A DNA stretch of 5,004 bases, taken from the NCBI GenBank assembly GCA_003241175.1, contig QFOI01000281.1, positions 1 to 5,004 of the forward strand, given 5' to 3'. Shown here one piece after another: positions 1 to 5,004 of this stretch (position 1 is the first letter of the stretch; the number at the start of each line of letters is the position of its first letter). The notes below the pieces were generated by a model. That model ran no database searches. It saw only the letters and a program-made list of their open reading frames with translations, and was not told the origin of the DNA. The stretch comes from Pseudopedobacter saltans (GTDB lineage: Bacteria; Bacteroidota; Bacteroidia; Chitinophagales; Chitinophagaceae). The position numbers were made by a program, and so were the translations under genes.

Positions 1-1932
1 AATATAATCATCAATATTGTTTCCTTCAAAATCCAAGTCAAAAAGCCCTGTTAATACAAAATTGTCTTTTGTAAAATTGAGCTTTTGCAAAGCGACATTC
101 TGTATATCTCCAATGATGTTGAATTTTGGGGCTTTGCCATTAAAATCCACCTGAATATTACTCAAAACGCTAGCATTGGAATCGCTGATATTGAGCGTTC
201 CCGTAAAATACTTCTTTTGAATTGTGCCGTTAATGTCTACATTGGAATATGGATACTTATTGACTTCTATGGATTTAAAATGACCTTTAAGTGTCGATTT
301 TGCATTACTTAGCTTATAGCTTGATCCGTCAAATGTGCCATCAAAATCAACTTCACCAATAGCATCTGAATTGATGAATTTTCCAATATTGAATTGTTTG
401 GTTGTAATGGAGCCAACATATCTTGGCTCGCCTTTTTCCGGAAAAGTAAGATGTGCTTTGGTATAAAGGCTACCAATGGCTGTACTGAAATTGCCTTCGG
501 TAAAGAAATCGTGGACCGTACCAACAAAGTTTCCGCGAAAGAGCATAACACCCATCGCGTCAAAATTGGGACTTTTAATATCCTTGAAGATAGGAGCGAC
601 CGGTGCTGCTTCCGCTCTGGTCGTTTGGATGACAAGATGTTGCAGATTCATATGTGCCGTGTCGAATTCCGGAAAACCTTTCATAGCAAGGTCTCCACTA
701 ATGTAGGAATGCTCATCCATCTTGATGAGCGAATTTTTCAATGCAAAATCATAAACGATACCTTTTAGGTCGGTTGTTAGTTGAATGTTTTTGTTCCAGC
801 TTTTAAGGCTTGGTTCAATGTAAGCAATATCATCCGTATGTACAGTTGAGTGTACAAAATGTCCTTCCAGTCCTACCTTATTTTCAAAATCACCAAAATC
901 TTTGTTGAAATCCTTGAAATGAAATGCCAGATAATCCCGAAACTGGCTTTTGGGTGTTTTCAAGTCAAAATGTTTGAACTCCATTATCTGCGGTGTCAAA
1001 CGAAAATCCGCTTTCAAGTGCTTTATGTCTAAGCCCGAGCGTTCGCGACCTTGTAGATTGATCCTTGCAGATATAGTATCCTTGTTAAAATTAAAAGCTT
1101 TAGCCGTAACGTTAAGTTTGGAGAATGTCAAGTGTCGAGTATCCAACTCTACTTTCACTCCTCTATTCTTCAGCTCTTTCCATAATGAAACCTCGCTATT
1201 GCTTATTTTGATGCTGTCAGAATGTATGGTAATACCTCCTTCATTGTAATACATCTCTCCAGTAGAAGGATCATAGTAGGGACGATCTTTTTTGGGTTTC
1301 AGTGCATGGTAATCATACAGTTTGAAAGCCAATCGGTCAATATTGATGTATCGAATATCAAATATCGATTTTACAAAGTCTACTTTGCGTGCATCTATAG
1401 TCAGGGCTCCAATATGCAAATTGATATTTTGCCCATTCCAAAAGTCCGTTTTGGATAATGTGACATTGTCGAAATCTATTTTTTGTAGGCTAAGCGACAC
1501 ACTCTTAGAGCCCGTTTTTTTCTTTTGCGGTTTAGGAGATGCAAAATGGTCAATGATGAACTGATAGTTCCAGACAGTATCTTTCCGTACTGTTTTTATG
1601 GTCGCATTTTCAAGACCAATATACTTTAGGTCGATATGGTCCTTTAGGAAAAACCAGTCCGTAATCCGCAGCTTAAAAGCTCCTGCATACAATAGGGTAT
1701 CTTTCTTTTGGTCGCGCACAAGCATTTCTTCCAAATTCATTTTATTGAAAAAGGAAAAACTTACATGTTTGATTTTTATTTCCGTCTTAAGATCCTCTGA
1801 TAGTTGCTTTGTTACTTTTGAAATAAGAAAATTTTGAAAAAATTCTGTCTGCAAAAGCAAAACCACCAATAACAACAACGCTATCAGTGTCAAAAGAACA
1901 CGTCCTATTATTTTTGTAATGGTTCTAAACAA
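1..1932 (-). CDS. TamB/AsmA-like translocation and assembly module protein, N-terminal 644 residues (partial)
   Basis: Very large envelope protein family, usually well over 1,400 residues in Bacteroidota. It is anchored in the inner membrane and spans the periplasm as a long beta-helical groove linked to outer-membrane protein assembly or lipid transport. The reading frame is open from 1932 to 1 with no stop. Residues 8-27 are a hydrophobic signal-anchor (IIGRVLLTLIALLLLVVLLL). LQTEFFQNFLISKVTKQLS at 27-45 and the segment RDQKKDTLLYAG at 73-84 are typical of the Bacteroidota TamB N-terminus, as are IGLENATIK and the Lys/Pro-rich linker at 132-144 (SPKPQKKKTGSKS). After that the chain is a series of short amphipathic beta strands with alternating residues and no further membrane helix, as expected of AsmA/TamB repeats. 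The diagnostic C-terminal TamB domain (DUF490) lies beyond position 1. The start is TTG 1932: an in-frame TAA directly precedes it, and the first ATG is codon 65, beyond the anchor. General AsmA-like proteins are the main alternative. Confidence 0.88.
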   Translation of the reverse strand, partial: MFRTITKIIGRVLLTLIALLLLVVLLLQTEFFQNFLISKVTKQLSEDLKTEIKIKHVSFSFFNKMNLEEMLVRDQKKDTLLYAGAFKLRITDWFFLKDHIDLKYIGLENATIKTVRKDTVWNYQFIIDHFASPKPQKKKTGSKSVSLSLQKIDFDNVTLSKTDFWNGQNINLHIGALTIDARKVDFVKSIFDIRYINIDRLAFKLYDYHALKPKKDRPYYDPSTGEMYYNEGGITIHSDSIKISNSEVSLWKELKNRGVKVELDTRHLTFSKLNVTAKAFNFNKDTISARINLQGRERSGLDIKHLKADFRLTPQIMEFKHFDLKTPKSQFRDYLAFHFKDFNKDFGDFENKVGLEGHFVHSTVHTDDIAYIEPSLKSWNKNIQLTTDLKGIVYDFALKNSLIKMDEHSYISGDLAMKGFPEFDTAHMNLQHLVIQTTRAEAAPVAPIFKDIKSPNFDAMGVMLFRGNFVGTVHDFFTEGNFSTAIGSLYTKAHLTFPEKGEPRYVGSITTKQFNIGKFINSDAIGEVDFDGTFDGSSYKLSNAKSTLKGHFKSIEVNKYPYSNVDINGTIQKKYFTGTLNISDSNASVLSNIQVDFNGKAPKFNIIGDIQNVALQKLNFTKDNFVLTGLFDLDFEGNNIDDYI

Positions 1933-1951
1933 TTATACTATCAACTTTAGA

Positions 1952-1959
1952 CAAAAGTA
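1952..1959 (-). promoter_or_regulatory. putative -7 promoter element of the tamB-like gene
   Basis: The minus strand reads TACTTTTG, an exact TAnnTTTG match, ending 19 nt before the TTG start codon at 1932. Transcription would begin near 1945-1948 and give a leader of about 13-16 nt. No clear -33 TTG is seen at the right distance; only a weak TTC occurs around 1981-1984. The intergenic position and spacing to the start favour a real element, but the match alone is short. Confidence 0.4.
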
Positions 1960-2042
1960 ACGTTTGTACGGCGTTTCGTTAGAACTATTGCATAATTATT
2001 GGATCAGGCAATAAATCAAAAGGTTAGACTGAAAAATTAATA

Positions 2043-2285
2043 CTATGAAGCGATATTTTGTAGCGACGATGTTTTCTGTTTGGAAGACTCAACATAAGAA
2101 ACTAATTGGCGTTTTTCAGCTTCTATATCCGAAACTCGTTTTTGAAGTCTCAATATTTCAGCTTGGTCTCTTAACATTTGATTTTCAATATCGAAACGTC
2201 TGTTTACCTTTTGCTTTTTGATAAAAGCCCAAACAACCATCCCCACAACAACACCCGAAAAAAACAAAATCAAGTTGGTTAACAT
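2043..2285 (-). CDS. small single-pass membrane protein with coiled coil, function unknown
   Basis: I do not recognise this 80-residue protein as a named family. Residues about 3-22 form one hydrophobic segment containing a GVVVG (GxxxG) helix-packing pattern. It is followed by a basic cluster, KKQKVNRR at 23-30, which by the positive-inside rule puts the C-terminal part in the cytoplasm. Residues about 33-66 look like a coiled coil: I44, L47, V51, I54, K58, L61 and V65 follow strict 3-4 heptad spacing and are surrounded by Glu, Lys, Arg and Gln. The tail (67-80) is Ser/Gln/Lys-rich. The gene starts at ATG 2285 and ends at TAG 2043. The flanking spacers of 146 and 110 bp suggest a separate unit. 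The anchor-plus-coiled-coil layout resembles the N-terminus of RmuC-type proteins, but no nuclease domain follows and there is no room for one before the next gene. The coherent membrane/heptad organisation supports a real gene; the function is open. Confidence 0.68.
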   Translation of the reverse strand: MLTNLILFFSGVVVGMVVWAFIKKQKVNRRFDIENQMLRDQAEILRLQKRVSDIEAEKRQLVSYVESSKQKTSSLQNIAS

Positions 2286-2325
2286 TTAATCACTATTTAG
2301 GTTCACAATCAACAACCTCAATCGG

Positions 2326-2333
2326 CAAAATTA
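2326..2333 (-). promoter_or_regulatory. putative -7 promoter element upstream of the small membrane/coiled-coil gene
   Basis: The minus strand reads TAATTTTG, an exact TAnnTTTG match, inside the very AT-rich 146-bp spacer between the prenyltransferase gene and the small gene. It would place the transcript start near 2320 and give a leader of about 35 nt before ATG 2285. A TTTTTG lies upstream (near 2358), but it is about 24 nt from the element, longer than the usual -33/-7 spacing. The spacer is so AT-rich that chance matches are likely. Nothing else convincing is seen between 2334 and 2431. Confidence 0.35.
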
Positions 2334-2431
2334 ATATTTATAATTTATATATGATAACAAAAACTTATAATATTCAATTTCCATACCAATTTTATTTTTA
2401 ACAAATTGATCGATGTTTGGTTGAAATAATT

Positions 2432-3334
2432 TTACATAATTCGAACAAAAAGTCGAATGAGAATCATAGACAAAATACCAATCAGCATAATCCATTTGGT
2501 TAGCGAACTTGCTTGGTGGAAATCCAAGGAGGTTTCACATTTCTTTACGGTTAGAAAAAGAAAGAGAAACATCCAAAATAAAATCAATACATAAGCAAAA
2601 ATCCACCAGTTGGAGAATGCATAAAGGATATACGCCAACGTGGCAAAAACAGCCATCATCAGACCAATAAAAGTTGTCAATATACTTTTGGCATTGGCTA
2701 TACCACTAACAATAGGTAGCGTCTTGGCTTGAGCTGCTATATCACCCTGTACATCTTCGCAGTCTTTGAGTATTTCACGAATAAGACATGTCCAAAAAGA
2801 GAAAAAAAGGTACAACACAATAATGGGGTATTGCTGAGATTTACCAAAATCCTCGATCTCGATCACTGTCAATAAAACCATTGGTGCAGTGGTTAACCAA
2901 GCCACAATGATATTTCCGATAAGATACATCTTTTTAAAATACCGAGAATAAAACCACAATAGAACAATGCTTGATAGTACAAACAATACAACATAATGGC
3001 TGTGTTGCAGATAATCGGCATACACACCGGCGCTAATGGCTGATACATTAAGCAAAACGTACAAGGTCAAGGCCAACTTGCTGCTAATACTTTTCCCTAT
3101 ATAGACTTTTTCTGGTTTGTTGATAATGTCTATGGCCTGGTCATAATAGTCATTAATCACATTGCCAGCTGCAGCAACCAGCACACAGGCTATTGCCATA
3201 AGATAAAAAACCTGTCTAGTGAAAATAGGTTGAAAGGGCTGTATCAAACAATAAGAAAACAAATACATAGCCAAAAAAACAATAACTAGATTTGGCCATC
3301 GAAAAAGACTTAATATGGATCTTATTTTTCCCAT
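2432..3334 (-). CDS. UbiA-family prenyltransferase, geranylgeranylglycerol-phosphate geranylgeranyltransferase-like
   Basis: Polytopic inner-membrane enzyme of the UbiA superfamily, which transfers a polyprenyl chain from its diphosphate to an acceptor. Numbered from the ATG at 3334 (300 residues), RWPN at 12-15 is the family's N-terminal signature. The first Asp-rich motif is NDYYDxxxD at 61-69, followed by NKP at 72-74. The second is DxxxDxxGD at 191-198 (DCEDVQGD), followed by KTLP at 204-207. These bind Mg and the prenyl diphosphate. YSRYFKKMYLIGN at 129-141 precedes a further conserved membrane segment. About eight or nine hydrophobic helices cover the chain, ending near the C-terminus (IMLIGILSMILIRLFV). 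The same frame can be extended to a TTG at 3373, but that codon lies in the terminator loop and adds 13 residues unlike the family, so ATG 3334 is chosen. Bacteroidota homologues usually carry the archaeal-lipid name (DGGGP synthase type). The true acceptor is not shown by sequence; a quinone-type acceptor (MenA/UbiA) remains possible but fits the motifs less well. Confidence 0.9.
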   Translation of the reverse strand: MGKIRSILSLFRWPNLVIVFLAMYLFSYCLIQPFQPIFTRQVFYLMAIACVLVAAAGNVINDYYDQAIDIINKPEKVYIGKSISSKLALTLYVLLNVSAISAGVYADYLQHSHYVVLFVLSSIVLLWFYSRYFKKMYLIGNIIVAWLTTAPMVLLTVIEIEDFGKSQQYPIIVLYLFFSFWTCLIREILKDCEDVQGDIAAQAKTLPIVSGIANAKSILTTFIGLMMAVFATLAYILYAFSNWWIFAYVLILFWMFLFLFLTVKKCETSLDFHQASSLTKWIMLIGILSMILIRLFVRIM

Positions 3335-3344
3335 TTCAAGGCGA

Positions 3345-3385
3345 TAAAATAAAAAAGGTGACCCGAAAATCAATGGTCACCTTTT
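3345..3385 (-). terminator. intrinsic (rho-independent) terminator downstream of glyS
   Basis: A perfect 11-bp inverted repeat, AAAAGGTGACC (minus strand, 3385-3375) and GGTCACCTTTT (3363-3353), encloses an 11-nt loop and runs directly into a T-rich tract (TTTTTTATTTTA on the minus strand). The core GGTGACC/GGTCACC contains the GC pairs. The T-tract is longer in the minus orientation (six Ts) than in the plus orientation (four Ts then CCC), so it should act mainly on glyS transcription. It sits between the glyS stop codon and the start of the prenyltransferase gene. Confidence 0.87.
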
Positions 3386-3401
3386 CCCAATAGCGTTTAC
3401 A

Positions 3402-4847
3402 TTACAAAATTGCGTTCAAAACCATTTTTTTGATATCTGCAATGGCGATCCTTTCTTGTGTCATGGAATCTCGATGACGGACAGTAACTGTATTGTCTTC
3501 TTTTGTTTGGTGGTCGATCGTAATACAAAAAGGAGTGCCGATGGCATCTTGGCGACGATAACGTTTTCCGATGGCATCTTTTTCCTCATAATAACAGCGG
3601 AAAGCGGGTTTGCACTCCTCCAATATTTCTTTGGCAATATCAGGTAAGCCATCTTTTTTGGTTAATGGGAAAATGGCCAATTTGATAGGAGAAATTTTTG
3701 GGGAAATATGAAGCACCACCCTAGAGTCGGTAGAGCCGTCTTCTTTTTTAATTTCTTCTTCTTCATAAGCATTGGACAGGATCGCCAAAAACATACGATC
3801 CAAACCAATAGAAGTTTCGATAACATAAGGAATATAGCTTTGATTGATTTCGGGATCGAAATACATCATTTTTTTACCGCTAAATTCCTGATGTCTCTTC
3901 AGATCGTAATCTGTACGGGAATGGATACCCTCCAATTCTTTAAATCCGAAAGAAAATTCATATTCAATATCTACCGCAGCGTTAGCATAGTGAGCTAACT
4001 TGATATGTGGTAAAAAATGTTCCTTCTCAGCAGGAATTCCCAAACTTCTATGCCAAGCCAATCTTTCCTCTTTCCATTTTTCGAACCATTCCAATTCCGT
4101 TCCAGGTCGTACAAAAAATTGCATTTCCATTTGTTCGAACTCTCTCATTCTGAAAATGAATTGACGAGCAACGATTTCATTCCTGAATGCCTTACCTGTT
4201 TGAGCAATTCCAAAAGGAATTTTCATTCGCGCGCTTTTTTGCACGTTAAGGAAATTGACAAATATACCTTGAGCCGTTTCCGGTCTTAAATACAAAGTAT
4301 TGGTAGCATCAGCTACGGAACCGATCTCCGTACTGAACATCAAATTAAATTGGCGGATATCTGTCCAGTTGCAAGTGCCACTTACTTCACATTTGATATT
4401 GTTAGCTTCTATCAATTGTTTCAAACCTGCAAAATCTTCCTTCGCCAAAAGTTGATTCATTTCTAAAACTAACTTTTCGCCTTTTTCTTTTTCGCCTTTT
4501 TCAGCCAATTTGTCTGCAAATCCTTCTATGAGATGATCTACACGATAACGTTTTTTGCTGTCTTTGTTATCCACCATTGGATCACTGAAATTGTCAACAT
4601 GGCCACTAGCTTTCCAAGTAGTTGGGTGCATAAATATAGCAGCGTCAAGACCGACTATATTATCATGCATTTGTGTCATACTTTTCCACCAATAATCCCG
4701 AATGTTTTTCTTCAGTTCGGAACCATAAGGACCATAGTCATAAACAGCACTTAAACCATCGTATATTTCGCTAGATGGGAATACGAATCCATACTCTTTA
4801 GCATGGGAAATTATTGTTTGGAACTTGTTTTCCTGCTTTGTACTCAT
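3402..4847 (-). CDS. glyS: glycine--tRNA ligase (class II, alpha2 homodimeric type)
   Basis: Cytoplasmic enzyme that charges tRNA-Gly with glycine using ATP. The 481-residue length is normal for the single-chain alpha2 type; the alpha/beta tetrameric type has separate chains. The N-terminus (residues 14-38, with HAKEYGFVFPSSEIYDGLSA) is the hallmark start of this family. Other family segments are IFMHPTTWKASGHVD at 71-85, TLYLRPETAQG at 184-194, class II motif 2 around FRNEI..RQFIFRMREFEQME at 221-242, and motif 3 around ETSIGLDRMFLAIL at 344-357 with the conserved Arg351. The anticodon-binding domain covers about 385-481 and includes RYRRQDAIGTPFCITID at 429-445. The ATG at 4847 is chosen because it lies close before the conserved N-terminus and just after a promoter-like element. 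The frame is intact and no key segment is missing. The gene is followed 16 nt later by a strong terminator, so it is probably a single-gene unit. The gene symbol follows the common Bacteroidota annotation; some databases use glyQS for this type. Confidence 0.98.
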   Translation of the reverse strand: MSTKQENKFQTIISHAKEYGFVFPSSEIYDGLSAVYDYGPYGSELKKNIRDYWWKSMTQMHDNIVGLDAAIFMHPTTWKASGHVDNFSDPMVDNKDSKKRYRVDHLIEGFADKLAEKGEKEKGEKLVLEMNQLLAKEDFAGLKQLIEANNIKCEVSGTCNWTDIRQFNLMFSTEIGSVADATNTLYLRPETAQGIFVNFLNVQKSARMKIPFGIAQTGKAFRNEIVARQFIFRMREFEQMEMQFFVRPGTELEWFEKWKEERLAWHRSLGIPAEKEHFLPHIKLAHYANAAVDIEYEFSFGFKELEGIHSRTDYDLKRHQEFSGKKMMYFDPEINQSYIPYVIETSIGLDRMFLAILSNAYEEEEIKKEDGSTDSRVVLHISPKISPIKLAIFPLTKKDGLPDIAKEILEECKPAFRCYYEEKDAIGKRYRRQDAIGTPFCITIDHQTKEDNTVTVRHRDSMTQERIAIADIKKMVLNAIL

Positions 4848-4855
4848 AGTAAACG

Positions 4856-4863
4856 CAAATATA
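4856..4863 (-). promoter_or_regulatory. putative Bacteroidota -7 promoter element of glyS
   Basis: The minus strand reads TATATTTG here, an exact match to the Bacteroidota -7 consensus TAnnTTTG. It ends only 8 nt before the glyS ATG at 4847. If transcription starts 4-6 nt downstream of the element, as is usual, the leader would be only a few nucleotides long. No convincing -33 TTG is visible at the expected distance upstream, and 8-mers of this composition occur by chance in AT-rich DNA. Support is therefore the exact match plus the intergenic position. Confidence 0.45.
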
Positions 4864-4925
4864 AAACCTTAAATATATTGCTTATGTCTAAAGTGTGAAT
4901 TAAGTATGAAAATCTGTAGGAAAAA

Positions 4926-5003
4926 TTAGTCGACTGAGGATTTTTGCTTGGAAACGATATTCTTTTCAATAGAAACCTGTCCAATACTTCTTTGGTTTTC
5001 CAA
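4926..5003 (-). CDS. possible C-terminal end of an unidentified gene (partial, runs off the right edge)
   Basis: Reading the minus strand from 5003 gives 25 residues ending in ...VSKQKSSVD and a TAA stop at 4928-4926. The tail is hydrophilic, rich in Ser, Lys and Gln, and looks like an ordinary protein C-terminus. The 78 bp that follow, before glyS, are more AT-rich and hold a promoter-like element, which fits a coding-to-intergenic boundary here. Too little is visible to name a family. A competing reading exists: the minus frame from 5002 stays open until a TGA that overlaps the glyS ATG (ATGA overlap). I prefer the first reading because the second would need the promoter-like AT-rich stretch to be coding. 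Either could be chance. Confidence 0.35.
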   Translation of the reverse strand: MENQRSIGQVSIEKNIVSKQKSSVD

Positions 5004-5004
5004 T

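Noticed and set aside
309..635. 108-codon minus-strand open frame
   Set aside because: It is in a different frame from the continuous TamB-like frame covering the same bases, and its basic, low-order translation resembles no family. It is a shadow.
85..1837. Plus-strand open frames (for example 85-312, 394-768, 950-1249, 1598-1837) across the left third
   Set aside because: They lie opposite the long open minus frame that encodes a convincing TamB-like protein. Their translations show no family features and look like antisense shadows.
1996..2014. Short hairpin TTATTG/CAATAA with a 7-nt loop between the small gene and the tamB-like gene
   Set aside because: The stem is only 6 bp with one GC pair and no T-tract follows on the minus strand, so it is too weak to call a terminator.
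2333..2374. Inverted repeat of about 10 bp (AATATTTATAA and TTATAATATT) between the prenyltransferase gene and the small gene
   Set aside because: It is made only of A and T, has a bulge and a loop of about 21 nt, and lies in a stretch where such matches are expected by chance. It is not a credible terminator or operator.
3456..4754. Open frames on both strands within glyS (for example 3461-3652 minus, 3708-3998, 4017-4289 and 4533-4754 plus)
   Set aside because: They overlap the intact, well-conserved glycyl-tRNA synthetase frame and have no independent support.
4848..4925. T-box or other riboswitch leader in front of glyS
   Set aside because: Only 78 bp of AT-rich DNA is available, with no stem-loop architecture, and the promoter-like element lies next to the start codon.

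Overview
The window looks like ordinary chromosomal core sequence from a member of the Bacteroidota, probably Sphingobacteriia/Pedobacter-like. The reasons are the AT-rich composition, the alpha2-type glycyl-tRNA synthetase, the Bacteroidota form of a TamB-like protein, and several promoter-like matches to TAnnTTTG, the -7 element of this phylum. The lineage is inferred from protein style and motifs, not from a search. All recognised genes lie on the minus strand, so transcription runs from high to low coordinates.

Layout in transcription order: (1) 5003-4926, a possible C-terminal tail of an unidentified gene entering from the right edge. (2) 4925-4848, an AT-rich intergenic stretch with an exact TAnnTTTG element very close to the next start codon. 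(3) 4847-3402, glyS, complete glycine--tRNA ligase. (4) 3385-3345, a strong intrinsic terminator just after glyS. (5) 3334-2432, a UbiA-family polytopic prenyltransferase of the type annotated in Bacteroidota as geranylgeranylglycerol-phosphate geranylgeranyltransferase. (6) 2431-2286, a very AT-rich spacer with another promoter-like element. (7) 2285-2043, a small protein made of one membrane segment and a coiled coil, function unknown. (8) 2042-1933, a spacer with a promoter-like element. (9) 1932-1, the first 644 residues of a large TamB/AsmA-like envelope protein that starts at TTG and leaves the window at position 1.

glyS serves translation and is cleanly terminated, so it appears to be its own unit. 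The next three genes all encode membrane-associated proteins (lipid-side prenyltransferase, small anchored coiled-coil protein, periplasm-spanning TamB-like protein). Spacers of 146 and 110 bp, each with its own promoter-like element, argue against one tight operon. I found no tRNA or rRNA gene, CRISPR array, insertion sequence, phage gene or long repeat, and no sign of an undescribed multi-gene system. The items worth a second look are start-site decisions, the small unassigned protein, and the role of the archaeal-type prenyltransferase in a bacterium.
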